64,000 bases of DNA. Source: Caulobacter sp048541825. GTDB taxonomy: Bacteria > Pseudomonadota > Alphaproteobacteria > Caulobacterales > Caulobacteraceae. Of this stretch, positions 48,187 to 56,361 are shown one piece after another (the first letter of the stretch is position 1; each line of letters begins with the position of its first letter). A program made the translations under genes and the position numbers. The stretch is from positions 2,604,001 through 2,668,000 of the forward strand of contig NZ_CP183332.1 of assembly GCF_048541825.1 (NCBI RefSeq), given 5' to 3'. The notes below the pieces were generated by a model. The model was given only the letters and a program-made list of their open reading frames with translations, did no database searches and was not told the DNA's origin.

Positions 48187-48675
48187 CTACCCCTCTTCCG
48201 GCTCGTAATACTCGTCCCCGCGATCGACCATCAGGTCGGTGGCCACGAAGTCCATGGCGTCCTCGGGGTGCTCGAACGACAGCTCGCTGACGGTCTGGTC
48301 GCGGACTGAGATGCCCTGCTTGTGGGTGCTGTCGGGGTCGCCGGTGACCAGCGGATGCCAGTCAGGCAGGGTCTTGCCCTCGTGCAGGCGGCGATAGGCG
48401 CAGGAGGGGGGCATCCACTCCAGCTCCTCGATATTGTGCGGGGTCAGCTTGATGCAGTCAGGCACCGTCTTGCGGCGGTTTGCGTAGTCCTTGCAGCTGC
48501 ATTTGTGCTCGTCGAACAGCTGGCAGTGCACGCGGGTGGGAATGACCTCGCCGGAATCTTCGTCTTCGAAGCGAACCAGGCAGCAAAGCCCGCAGCCATC
48601 GCATAGACTCTCCCACTCGGGGACGGTCATCTGCTGGAGGGACTTCGTCTCCCAGAAAGGTTTGCGCACCATCAT
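48187..48675 (-). CDS. YcgN/UPF0260 cysteine-cluster protein
   Basis: A 162-aa protein of the YcgN/YkgJ superfamily of unknown function. The cysteine cluster is CDGCGLCCLVRFED near residue 25, with further Cys in VHCQLFDEHKCSCKDYANR, VPDCIKL and PPSCAYRRL. Together these can hold a metal or Fe-S centre. The C-terminus is VRDQTVSELSFEHPEDAMDF, then DRGDEYYEPEEG. Length and motif order match UPF0260. The gene is divergent from the PBP gene, with about 55 bases between start codons. Confidence 0.92.
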   Translation of the reverse strand: MMVRKPFWETKSLQQMTVPEWESLCDGCGLCCLVRFEDEDSGEVIPTRVHCQLFDEHKCSCKDYANRRKTVPDCIKLTPHNIEELEWMPPSCAYRRLHEGKTLPDWHPLVTGDPDSTHKQGISVRDQTVSELSFEHPEDAMDFVATDLMVDRGDEYYEPEEG

Positions 48676-48729
48676 GCGCGCGTCCTAAACCGGATTTAGG
48701 CTGAGACCAAACAGGGCCGTATCGAAACC

Positions 48730-50898
48730 GTGAACGACTGGACGCTTCCCCCGTACCGTTTCGAAGAAGGCTCCAAGCCTCCGCAGAAGCCGGAGGTGTC
48801 GTTTGGCGCGCCTCCGCCTCCCCCACCCGAAGACCCGTTCGCGCTCAAGCCGCCGCCCGAACCCGAACCCGAACCCGAACCCGAAGAACCCTTCCGCGCC
48901 GATCTGGCCCACCTCAAGGCCGGCAAAAAGGCCAAACGCTTCGGCTGGGTCTGGAAGACCCTGCTGGTCGGGGTGTTGCTGGGCGTTCTGACCGTGGCCG
49001 GCGGGGCCGGCTATGTGTGGTGGAAATATCTGCGCGACACGCCAAAGCTGCCCACCCGCGAGGCCCTGTTCGCCGTCAACCGCGCCCCGGGCATCCGCTT
49101 TGAGGACAAGAACGGCCAGGTGATCGCCACCCGCGGTCCGCGCTATGGCCAGCGCGTGACCCTGGGCGGCCTGCCCAACTATGTGCCCCTGGCCTTCATG
49201 GCCGCCGAGGACCGCCGGTTCTACCAGCACGGCCCGATCGACCTGCGCGGCATCGGCCGGGCGGCGCTCGTCAACTGGAAGGCCGGCCGCACCGTCCAGG
49301 GCGCCTCCACCCTCAGCCAGCAACTGGCCAAGGGCCTGTTCCTGACGCCTGACCGCACGGTCAAGCGCAAGCTGCAGGAAATGGTCATGGCCCGCGAGCT
49401 GGAGAAGGTCCTGACCAAGGACGAGGTGCTGGAGCTGTACCTCAACCGGGTGTTCTTCGGGGCCAACACCTTTGGCGTCGACGGGGCCAGCCGCACCTAT
49501 TTCGGCAAGCCGGCCAGCCAGCTGACCCTGTCCGAAGCCGCCCTGCTCGCTTCCCTGCCCAAGGCGCCCTCGCGCCTGGCCCTGACCCGCGACATGAGCG
49601 GGGCCCTGGCCCGCTCGCGACTGGTCCTGGCCAATATGCGCAAGGAGGGCTGGATCACCGCCGAGCAGGAAAGCCGGGCGCTTGATGACACCCCGCGCCT
49701 GTCGCCCCTGGCCGTGCAGGACGAGGGCAATTACGGCTGGGTGCTGGACTATGCCACCAGCGAGGCCGTGCGGATCGCCGGCCAGAACGCGCCCGATCTG
49801 GTGGTTCGCCTGACTATCGACCCCCTGCTGCAAAAGCTGGGTTCGGAGACCGTGCGCCAGGCCATCGCCTTTGACGGCGAGCGAGCCGGGGCCGGACAGG
49901 CCGCCCTGCTGTCGCTGTCCGCCGACGGCGCCGTGCGGGCCATGGTGGGCGGCACCGACTATATCGAAAGCCCCTTCAACCGGGCGGTCCAGGCGCGTCG
50001 CCAGCCGGGCTCCACCTTCAAGCCGTTCATCTATGCCGCCGCCCTCGACAAGGGGGTTTTGCCGACCGATATCCGCGTCGACGCCCCGGTGAAGTTCGGC
50101 GACTGGGCCCCGGAAAACTATGCCGGCGGCTATCGCGGTCCGATGACTGTGGAACAGGCCCTGGTCAATTCCACCAACACCATCGCCGTGAAACTGGGCC
50201 AGGAAGCCGGCGGTCCGGCGATCGGCGAGCTGGTCCGGCGCTTTGGCATCACGACCCTGCCGCCCAGCCCCGATCTGTCGGTGGCGCTGGGCTCGTACGA
50301 GGTCAGCCTGCTGCAGCTGACCTCGGCTTTCCAGGTGTTCCAGCAGGGCGGCAACCGGCTTGAGCCCTATGTGATCGAGAGCATCGTCACCCAGGGCGGG
50401 GCGCCGGTTTTCGCCCGTCAGACCGCACCGACGCCGCTGGCGGTCTATGACCTCGCCCGGGCCTCGATGATGGTCAAGATGATGAAGAAGGTCGTCACCG
50501 AAGGCACCGCCAAGCGCGCCGCCTTCGGCCGTCCGGTGGCGGGCAAGACCGGCACCAGCCAGAACTGGCGCGACGCCTGGTTCGTGGGCTTCACCCCCGA
50601 CTATGTCACCGGCGTCTGGGTGGGCAATGACAACGACAAGCCGATGAACAAGGTGGTCGGCGGCGACATGCCGGCCAGCATCTGGCGGCGGTTCATGCTC
50701 ACCGCCCACCAGAACCTGGCCGTGCGCGACTTCCCGTGGCTGTTGCCCGATCCGGCCCCGGAGAGCGAGCCTGACCCGCGCAACGGCTACTATGAGACCC
50801 TGGCGGCGGAGTTTGGCCGGGTCGCGGCGGAGCTGGACGCGGTGGCCAATCCGCCCGCCGAGCCGACGCAGCCGGGACCCGAGGATCTGCCTTACTAG
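48730..50898 (+). CDS. Bifunctional penicillin-binding protein 1A family (transglycosylase/transpeptidase)
   Basis: A 722-aa peptidoglycan polymerase. The cytoplasmic tail is Pro/Glu-rich, including a PEPEPEPEPEEP tract encoded by a six-base tandem repeat. One TM helix follows (LLVGVLLGVLTVAGGAGYVWW). The GT51 domain has catalytic Glu in FMAAEDRRFYQHGPID, then QGASTLSQQLAKGLFL and MARELEKVLTKDEVLELYLN. The transpeptidase domain has active Ser in RRQPGSTFKPFIYAA, with NSTN (SxN) and GKTGTSQNWRDAWFVG (KTG). It starts at GTG 48730. Confidence 0.94.
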   Translation: MNDWTLPPYRFEEGSKPPQKPEVSFGAPPPPPPEDPFALKPPPEPEPEPEPEEPFRADLAHLKAGKKAKRFGWVWKTLLVGVLLGVLTVAGGAGYVWWKYLRDTPKLPTREALFAVNRAPGIRFEDKNGQVIATRGPRYGQRVTLGGLPNYVPLAFMAAEDRRFYQHGPIDLRGIGRAALVNWKAGRTVQGASTLSQQLAKGLFLTPDRTVKRKLQEMVMARELEKVLTKDEVLELYLNRVFFGANTFGVDGASRTYFGKPASQLTLSEAALLASLPKAPSRLALTRDMSGALARSRLVLANMRKEGWITAEQESRALDDTPRLSPLAVQDEGNYGWVLDYATSEAVRIAGQNAPDLVVRLTIDPLLQKLGSETVRQAIAFDGERAGAGQAALLSLSADGAVRAMVGGTDYIESPFNRAVQARRQPGSTFKPFIYAAALDKGVLPTDIRVDAPVKFGDWAPENYAGGYRGPMTVEQALVNSTNTIAVKLGQEAGGPAIGELVRRFGITTLPPSPDLSVALGSYEVSLLQLTSAFQVFQQGGNRLEPYVIESIVTQGGAPVFARQTAPTPLAVYDLARASMMVKMMKKVVTEGTAKRAAFGRPVAGKTGTSQNWRDAWFVGFTPDYVTGVWVGNDNDKPMNKVVGGDMPASIWRRFMLTAHQNLAVRDFPWLLPDPAPESEPDPRNGYYETLAAEFGRVAAELDAVANPPAEPTQPGPEDLPY
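48856..48885 (+). repeat. Tandem CCCGAA hexamer in the PBP gene
   Basis: Five perfect copies of CCCGAA encode the Pro-Glu tract in the cytoplasmic tail of the PBP. Copy changes would add or remove PE pairs without changing frame. Confidence 0.9.
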
Positions 50899-50900
50899 AT

Positions 50901-50930
50901 TTCCCTCTCCCCTTGCGGGAGAGGGGCTCC
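50901..50930. repeat. Half palindromic repeat after the PBP gene
   Basis: CCCTCTCCCCTTGCGGGAGA, continued by GGGG, is a single arm of the CCTTCTCCCC-type element just past the PBP stop. Confidence 0.6.
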
Positions 50931-50999
50931 CCAACGGCGCCCTCGACATCCAGCCCTCCCGCCGCCACCTTCCCGGCCACACCTCGGGGAGACCAGACC

Positions 51000-51767
51000 A
51001 TGACCGACCAGACCCTTGCCGGCCGCACCGTGCTGGTGACCGGCGCCTCATCGGGCATCGGCGCCCATCTGGCCCTGGCGGCCTCGCAGGCCGGCGCACG
51101 TGTGGCCCTGGCGGCGCGGCGCACCGACCGTCTGGCTGACCTGGTCGACCAGATCCAGGCCGCCGGCGGCAAGGCCCTGGCCGTGGCCATGGATGTCGAG
51201 GACGAGGCCTCGGTGATCGCCGCCTATGACGCCGTCGAGGTTGGACTGGGGGTCGTGGATTCCGTGATCGCCAATGCCGGGATCAGCATGCAGGGCTCGG
51301 CCCTCGACATCGCCATCGACGACTTCGACAAGGTGCTGGCGGTCAATACCCGGGGCATGTTCCTGACCGCCCGCGAAGGCGCCCGGCGGATGATCGCGGC
51401 GGGCTCTCCGGCCAGCGGTCGCGGCCGGGTGCTGCTGGTCGCCTCGATCGGGGCGCACAAGGTTTTGCCGGGCCTGACGGCCTATTGCACGTCCAAGGCC
51501 GGCACGGCGATGATGGGCAAGAGCCTGGCCCGCGAATGGGCCCGCAAGGGCATCAATGTCAACGTCCTCTGCCCCGGCTATATCCGCACCGAGCTCAACA
51601 GCGACTGGTTCGACCAGGAGGGTGGGACGAGGCTGATCGCCAGCTTCCCGCGCAAGCGGCTGATGGCCGAAAGCGACCTGGCGCCCATGGCCCTGCACCT
51701 GTGCGCTGACGCCTCGGCGACGATCACCGGCGGGGTGTTCACGGTGGATGACGGTCAGTCGCTGTAG
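51000..51767 (+). CDS. SDR-family NAD(P)-dependent oxidoreductase
   Basis: A 255-aa classical short-chain dehydrogenase. The cofactor site is VLVTGASSGIGAHLALAA, then NAGISMQ. The catalytic Ser is in VLLVASIGAHKV and the Tyr/Lys in AYCTSKAGTAMM. The C-terminus is ITGGVFTVDDGQSL. It starts at ATG 51000 after GGGGAGACC; the open frame continues upstream but without coding character. The substrate is unknown. It is followed by a complex palindromic repeat. Confidence 0.92.
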   Translation: MTDQTLAGRTVLVTGASSGIGAHLALAASQAGARVALAARRTDRLADLVDQIQAAGGKALAVAMDVEDEASVIAAYDAVEVGLGVVDSVIANAGISMQGSALDIAIDDFDKVLAVNTRGMFLTAREGARRMIAAGSPASGRGRVLLVASIGAHKVLPGLTAYCTSKAGTAMMGKSLAREWARKGINVNVLCPGYIRTELNSDWFDQEGGTRLIASFPRKRLMAESDLAPMALHLCADASATITGGVFTVDDGQSL

Positions 51768-51783
51768 GACTTCAGACGCCGGA

Positions 51784-51920
51784 CGCCCCCTCCGTCACGC
51801 TGCATATCTGCAGCGCGCCACCTCCCCCGCAAGCGGGGCAGGAGGTGCGGCTTTTCTTCTCCTGCCCCGTGAAACGGGGGAGGTGGCACGGCGCGGATAC
51901 GCGACGTGACTGAGGGGGCG
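51784..51920. repeat. Palindromic repeat between the SDR and MpaB-like genes
   Basis: GCCCCCTCCGTCACG at one end and CGTGACTGAGGGGGC at the other, with inner CACCTCCCCCGCAAGCGGGG and CCCCGTGAAACGGGGGAGGTG arms. It is a variant of the dispersed family, between two convergent genes where it may double as a terminator. Confidence 0.85.
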
Positions 51921-51921
51921 C

Positions 51922-52800
51922 TTAGCGCTTCCGATACAGCCAATCCCCCGGCAGCCCCATCCGCACACAGGCCCGGGCCGGCGGTGCTTCGGGCACGGCG
52001 ATACGGTCCGACAAACGCCCGGCCAGGGCGATGGCCTTGAGCTCAAACGGCCTCGGCAGCCACTCCGCCCCCAAACCCAGCACCTCTCGCACCTGCGCCG
52101 GCACCAGCCCCACCGCCGCCCGGATCAGGGGGCGCTGCAGCCGGCTGACCGGCCCCGGTGCGATCTTGGTCTCCCGCATCAGGGTCAGGAACTCCAGCAC
52201 GATCTCCGAGGCCTCCAGGCGCGGCAGCATGGCCGCCAGCTGCCGCTCCCAGGCCGCCCGCGAGGTCGGCGCGCCCACCGCCCCATACAGCGCCGCCGCC
52301 GGGGCGGCCTCGGCGTAGAACTGGTCCTTTTCGGCGTCGCTCAGGGGCGAGGCCAGGGCGCTGTAGGCCTCCATGAACCCGAAACTGGCGGTGGCCTGCA
52401 CCCAGTTGAGCAGCTCGACATCGTCAGCCCGATAGGCCTGGCCGTCAGGGGTCTGGCCGCTGACCCGGGCGTGCTGGCGCCCTACCCCGGCGATCATCGC
52501 CTCGGCTGTCGACCGCGCCCCATAGACCGTGACCATGGCCGCCAGACCCGTGCGTTTCAGCCGTCCCAGCGGATCTGTGCGGAAGGTCGAATGGTCCCAG
52601 ACGCCCGAGCGCACGCGGGGCTCGGCCAGTTCCAGAATGACCGCCGTCACCCCGCCGACAAACAGGGCGATGGGGTTCTTGAACACCCGCCATGACACCG
52701 AGTCCGCCGCCGCCAGGGCGGGCTCGCCGGCCGGGACGGTGAAGTCCACACGCGGCCCGCCGGGCGTTTCGATCAGGTTTCGAACGGATCGTGTCAGCAT
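51922..52800 (-). CDS. Oxygenase MpaB/DUF2236-family protein
   Basis: A 292-aa protein of the DUF2236 family (related to rubber oxygenase Lcp and mycophenolate MpaB), whose members bind b-type heme. Family features are SWRVFKNPIALFVGGVTAVI, LELAEPRVRSGVWDHSTF, and RLKRTGLAAMVTVYG followed by HARVSGQ (candidate heme His). A C-terminal membrane-like or helical region ends GLPGDWLYRKR. The start is ATG 52800, where homologues begin. The rut genes are divergently transcribed 100 bases away; a functional link is not evident. Confidence 0.88.
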   Translation of the reverse strand: MLTRSVRNLIETPGGPRVDFTVPAGEPALAAADSVSWRVFKNPIALFVGGVTAVILELAEPRVRSGVWDHSTFRTDPLGRLKRTGLAAMVTVYGARSTAEAMIAGVGRQHARVSGQTPDGQAYRADDVELLNWVQATASFGFMEAYSALASPLSDAEKDQFYAEAAPAAALYGAVGAPTSRAAWERQLAAMLPRLEASEIVLEFLTLMRETKIAPGPVSRLQRPLIRAAVGLVPAQVREVLGLGAEWLPRPFELKAIALAGRLSDRIAVPEAPPARACVRMGLPGDWLYRKR

Positions 52801-52900
52801 GGCCGCTAAACGCGCGAGGCGGGCTTGACGAACAGGGCGCGGGTCGTCGTCATCGTCTGCCCGATCTCCACCGCGCGTCGCGCTTCCAGGATGGTATGGC

Positions 52901-53638
52901 ATGGCTTCCGATCCCGACAAGGCCCGCGCGCGCATGACGCCCTTGTCGCCCAACACTGTCATGTTGCCGGCCCGGCCCGAGCCGATCCCTGTCGATCCCA
53001 GAACCACCGCCGTGATCGTCATCGACATGCAGAACGCCTATGCGTCGCCGGGCGGCTATCTGGATCTGGCCGGGTTTGACATCAGCGGCGCGGTGGCTGT
53101 GATTGAACAGATCCAGGGGATCCTGCCCGTGGCCCGCGCGGCCGGCATGCAGGTGATCTATTTCCAGAACGGCTGGGACGACCAGTATGTCGAGGCTGGC
53201 GGCCCCGGCTCGCCCAACTGGTGGAAATCCAACGCCTTAAAGACCATGCGCGCCAGGCCCGAACTGCAGGGCAAGCTGCTGGCGCGCGGCCAGTGGGACT
53301 ATGAGCTGGTCGACGCCCTGAAGCCCGAACCGGGCGATATCCGCCTGCACAAGACCCGCTATTCTGGTTTCTTCAACAGCCAGTTGGACAGCGTGCTGCG
53401 GGCCCGCAGCATCCGGCATCTGGTGTTCGTCGGCATCGCCACCAATGTCTGTGTGGAGTCGACGCTGAGGGACGGCTTCATGCTGGAATATTTCGGCACC
53501 GTGCTGGAGGACGCCACCCATCAGGCGGGCCCCGACTTCGTGCAGAAGGCGGCGCTGTTCAACATCGAGACCTTCTTCGGCTGGGTCTCGACGACGGCGG
53601 ATTTCAAGGGCGCGTTTGGACAGCTGGCGCCGGGGTAA
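52901..53638 (+). CDS. rutB: Ureidoacrylate (peracid) amidohydrolase RutB
   Basis: A 245-aa isochorismatase-family hydrolase. It cleaves ureidoacrylate to aminoacrylate, CO2 and NH3 in the Rut pathway of uracil use. The catalytic triad is Asp in VIVIDMQNAYAS, Lys in LHKTRYSGFF and Cys in VFVGIATNVCVESTLRDG. The long conserved stretch YFQNGWDDQYVEAGGPGSPN is diagnostic of RutB. ATG 52901 is used; homologues vary in this leader. It is the first gene of rutBCDA, separated from rutC by a long inverted repeat. Confidence 0.95.
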   Translation: MASDPDKARARMTPLSPNTVMLPARPEPIPVDPRTTAVIVIDMQNAYASPGGYLDLAGFDISGAVAVIEQIQGILPVARAAGMQVIYFQNGWDDQYVEAGGPGSPNWWKSNALKTMRARPELQGKLLARGQWDYELVDALKPEPGDIRLHKTRYSGFFNSQLDSVLRARSIRHLVFVGIATNVCVESTLRDGFMLEYFGTVLEDATHQAGPDFVQKAALFNIETFFGWVSTTADFKGAFGQLAPG

Positions 53639-53652
53639 ATGCTAAATTTTTC

Positions 53653-53766
53653 CGTCATCCCGGGACTTGTTCCCGGGACCCATGGTTCAGCTTCATCGAG
53701 AGAGTTCTTTCCGGCTGAGCCTTCGCGGCGGACAGATGGGTCCCGGGAACAAGTCCCGGGATGACG
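53653..53766. repeat. 31-bp perfect inverted repeat between rutB and rutC
   Basis: The left arm 53653-53683 begins CGTCATCCCGGGACTTG and the right arm 53736-53766 is its exact reverse complement. Each arm is itself palindromic (TCCCGGGA-type core), and the spacer is 52 bases. Related elements occur at 21507-21539 and 38497-38618. Confidence 0.92.
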
Positions 53767-53822
53767 GTAGTTTTGAATTCGTATGCTCTAGCCCTCACCG
53801 GGTTTGAAAGAGGATCACCACC

Positions 53823-54212
53823 ATGCCCAAGACCGTCATCATCCCGCCCGGCACGGGCACACCCATCGCCCCGTTCTCGCCCGGCACCCTGGCCGACGGC
53901 GTCGTCTACGTCTCGGGCACCCTGGCCTTCGACAAGGACAACAATGTCGCCCATGTCGGCGACGCCGAGGCCCAGACCCGGCAGGTGCTGGAGACCATCA
54001 AGTCGGTGATCGAAACCGCCGGCGGCACGATGGACGACGTGACCATGAACCACATCTTCCTCAAGGACTGGGCCGACTATCAGACCATCAACAAGGTCTA
54101 TGCCGAGTACTTCCCAGGCGAGAAACCGGCCCGCTATTGCATCCAGTGCGGCCTGGTGCAGCCCGATTTCCTGGTCGAGATCGCCAGCGTCGCCCATATC
54201 GGCAAGCGATAG
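53823..54212 (+). CDS. rutC: RutC, RidA-family aminoacrylate deaminase
   Basis: A 129-aa trimeric YjgF/YER057c/UK114 (RidA) protein. In the Rut pathway it speeds release of ammonia from aminoacrylate or peracid reduction. The signature is PFSPGTLADGVVYVSGTLAF, then TMDDVTMNHIFLKDWADYQ, with the conserved Arg in KPARYCIQCGLVQPDFLVEI. The length matches E. coli RutC. It is adjacent to rutD with 5 bases between. Confidence 0.95.
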   Translation: MPKTVIIPPGTGTPIAPFSPGTLADGVVYVSGTLAFDKDNNVAHVGDAEAQTRQVLETIKSVIETAGGTMDDVTMNHIFLKDWADYQTINKVYAEYFPGEKPARYCIQCGLVQPDFLVEIASVAHIGKR

Positions 54213-54217
54213 GCCGC

Positions 54218-55021
54218 ATGACCTCCGGGACCGTCGACGGCCTGCACTACGAACTGCACGGCGGCCCCCTGGCCGGCCGCACGGCGGTGATCCTGTCGTC
54301 AGGCCTGGGCGGCTCGGGCGCGTTCTGGGCGCCGCAGATGGAGGCCCTGACCGCGAAGTTTCCGGTGGTGCTCTATGACCATCGGGGCACGGGCCGCAGC
54401 GTTCGCGCGCTGACCCAGCCACACTCCGTGCAGGCCATGGCCGACGACATCGTCAAGGTCATGGACGCCCTGGGCCTGGCCCGCGCCCATGTCGTGGGTC
54501 ACGCGGCCGGCGGCAATGCGGGGTTGGCCATGGCGCTGTCGCACCCCGATCGCCTCGCCAAACTGGTGGTGGTCAATGGGTGGTCGCGACCCGATCCGCA
54601 CATCCAGCGCTGTTTCGACAGCCGCATCCACCTGCTGAACGACAGCGGGGTTGAGGCCTATGTCCACGCCCAGCCGATCTTCCTCTATCCGGCCAGTTGG
54701 CTGTCGGAGAACCACGACCGGCTGCAGGCCGAGGAGCCGCATCACGTCGCCAGTTTCCCGCCCCGCGATGTGGTGCTGGCCCGCATCCGGGCCCTGCTGG
54801 CGTTCGACATCGACGCGCGCCTGGGCGAGATCCCGCATCCGGTTCTGGTCAGCGCCAGCGCCGACGACATGCTGGTTCCGGTCGGCTGCTCGATGCGCCT
54901 GGCCGAGGGCCTGCCCAACGCCCAGCTGGAGGTCGCCCCCTGGGGCGGCCACGGGTTTACGGTGACCGATCCGGAGACGTTCAATGCGGCCTTGCTGGGC
55001 TTTCTGGTGGGGGACGAATGA
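54218..55021 (+). CDS. rutD: RutD, alpha/beta-hydrolase
   Basis: A 267-aa alpha/beta-hydrolase fold protein. In the Rut pathway it speeds hydrolysis of aminoacrylate/carbamate. GLGGSGAFWAPQMEAL and VVLYDHRGTGRS are fold motifs, the elbow is VVGHAAGGNAGLAM (nucleophile position occupied by Ala, as in many RutD proteins), and His is near the C-terminus in PWGGHGFTVTDP. The start is ATG 54218. It is followed by a palindromic repeat and rutA. Confidence 0.94.
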   Translation: MTSGTVDGLHYELHGGPLAGRTAVILSSGLGGSGAFWAPQMEALTAKFPVVLYDHRGTGRSVRALTQPHSVQAMADDIVKVMDALGLARAHVVGHAAGGNAGLAMALSHPDRLAKLVVVNGWSRPDPHIQRCFDSRIHLLNDSGVEAYVHAQPIFLYPASWLSENHDRLQAEEPHHVASFPPRDVVLARIRALLAFDIDARLGEIPHPVLVSASADDMLVPVGCSMRLAEGLPNAQLEVAPWGGHGFTVTDPETFNAALLGFLVGDE

Positions 55022-55032
55022 GCCTCAACCAG

Positions 55033-55143
55033 ATCCTCCCCCTCTGGGGGAGGTGGCCCGGAGGGCCGGAGGGGGCCAACCCGGCCTAGGCCACATTAGC
55101 CCCCTCAGTCGGCACCGCCGACAGCTCCCCCCACAGGGGGGCA
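55033..55143. repeat. Palindromic repeat between rutD and rutA
   Basis: CCTCCCCCTCTGGGGGAGG, GGCCCGGAGGGCC, and on the other side CGGCACCGCCG and CTCCCCCCACAGGGGGG. It is the same type as 43045-43153 and 46134-46235. Confidence 0.85.
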
Positions 55144-55176
55144 TCTTCGCGACATTCCCAAACAGGACACACCCCC

Positions 55177-56235
55177 ATGCAGGTCGGCGTCTTTATCCCC
55201 ATCGGCAACAACGGCTGGCTCATCTCCGAGACCTCGCCGCAGTACATGCCCAGCTTCGAGCTGAACAAGACCATCGTCCAGAAGGCCGAGAGCTATGGTT
55301 TCGACTTCGCACTGTCGATGATCAAGCTGCGCGGGTTTGGCGGGAAGACGCAGTTCTGGGAGCACAATCTCGAAAGCTTCACCCTGATGGCCGGTCTGGC
55401 GGCCGTGACCACAAAGATCAAGATCTTCGCCACCGTCGCCACCCTGACCATCCCGCCGGCCATCGCCGCGCGGATGGCCTCGACCATCGACAGCATCGCC
55501 CCGGGCCGCTTTGGCCTGAACCTTGTCACCGGCTGGCAGAAGGCCGAGTACAGCCAGATGGGCCTGTGGCCGGGCGAGGCGCACTATACCGACCGCTACA
55601 ACTACCTGGCCGAATACACGACCGTGCTGAAGGACCTGCTGGAGACCGGCGTCTCGGACTTCAAGGGCCAGTACTTCCAGATGGAGGACTGCCGGGTCAG
55701 TCCGCATCCGAAAGAGACCAAGCTGATCTGCGCCGGCTCGTCCAACGAGGGCCTGGCCTTCACCGCGCAATATGCCGACTACAGCTTTGCCCTGGGCAAG
55801 GGCACCAACACCCCCACCGCCTTCGGCTCGGTCAATGACCGTCTGAAGGCCGCCGCCGACAAGACCGGCCGGGATGTGGCCAGCTTCATTCTGTTCATGA
55901 TCATCGCCGACGAGACCGACGAGAAAGCCATGGCGAAATGGCAGCTCTATCGCGAGGGCGCCGACCAGGAGGCCCTGACCTGGCTGACCCAGCAGGCGGC
56001 CCCCAACGCGGCGGCGGGCGCGACAACCAACACCGCCCAACTGGCGGCCCCCGAGTCGGCCGTGAACCTCAACATGGGCACCCTGGTCGGGTCCTATGAG
56101 AGCGTGGCGCGGATGCTGGACGAGGTGGCCGCGGTGCCGGGCACGGCCGGGGTGCTGCTGACCTTCGATGACTTCGTCGAGGGGGTGGAGAACTTCGGGA
56201 CGAAGATCCAGCCGCTGATGAAGAGCCGGAACTAA
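55177..56235 (+). CDS. rutA: Pyrimidine monooxygenase RutA
   Basis: A 352-aa FMN-dependent luciferase-like monooxygenase that opens uracil between N3 and C4 to ureidoacrylate using an FMN-N5 peroxide. Diagnostic stretches are FIPIGNNGWLISETSPQY, KLRGFGGKTQFWEHNLESF, GRFGLNLVTGWQKAEYSQM and FALGKGTNTPTAFG. The C-terminus is GVLLTFDDFVEGVENFGTKI, then QPLMKSRN. It is last in the rutBCDA run. RutE, RutF, RutG and RutR are not in the window, so they must be elsewhere or replaced. Confidence 0.95.
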   Translation: MQVGVFIPIGNNGWLISETSPQYMPSFELNKTIVQKAESYGFDFALSMIKLRGFGGKTQFWEHNLESFTLMAGLAAVTTKIKIFATVATLTIPPAIAARMASTIDSIAPGRFGLNLVTGWQKAEYSQMGLWPGEAHYTDRYNYLAEYTTVLKDLLETGVSDFKGQYFQMEDCRVSPHPKETKLICAGSSNEGLAFTAQYADYSFALGKGTNTPTAFGSVNDRLKAAADKTGRDVASFILFMIIADETDEKAMAKWQLYREGADQEALTWLTQQAAPNAAAGATTNTAQLAAPESAVNLNMGTLVGSYESVARMLDEVAAVPGTAGVLLTFDDFVEGVENFGTKIQPLMKSRN

Positions 56236-56237
56236 AG

Positions 56238-56353
56238 CCCTCCCCCTGAAGGGGGAGGCGGCCGGAGGCCGGTGGGGGAAGGCGGCAATGACTCAGCAGT
56301 CACTTCCCCCTCCGTCGCCTGCGGCGACACCTCCCCCGCTAGGGGGAGGACTT
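56238..56353. repeat. Palindromic repeat (AAGTCCTCCCCC-type) after rutA
   Basis: CCTCCCCCTGAAGGGGGAGG, GGCCGGAGGCC, then CCGTCGCCTGCGGCGAC and CCTCCCCCGCTAGGGGGAGG, ending GACTTG. It is a copy of the element seen in frame in the g14 gene, here between two convergent genes. Confidence 0.88.
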
Positions 56354-56361
56354 GATCGCCC

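Noticed and set aside
48685..51099. 804-codon minus-strand frame opposite the PBP gene
   Set aside because: Antisense shadow; the PBP motifs on the plus strand are decisive.
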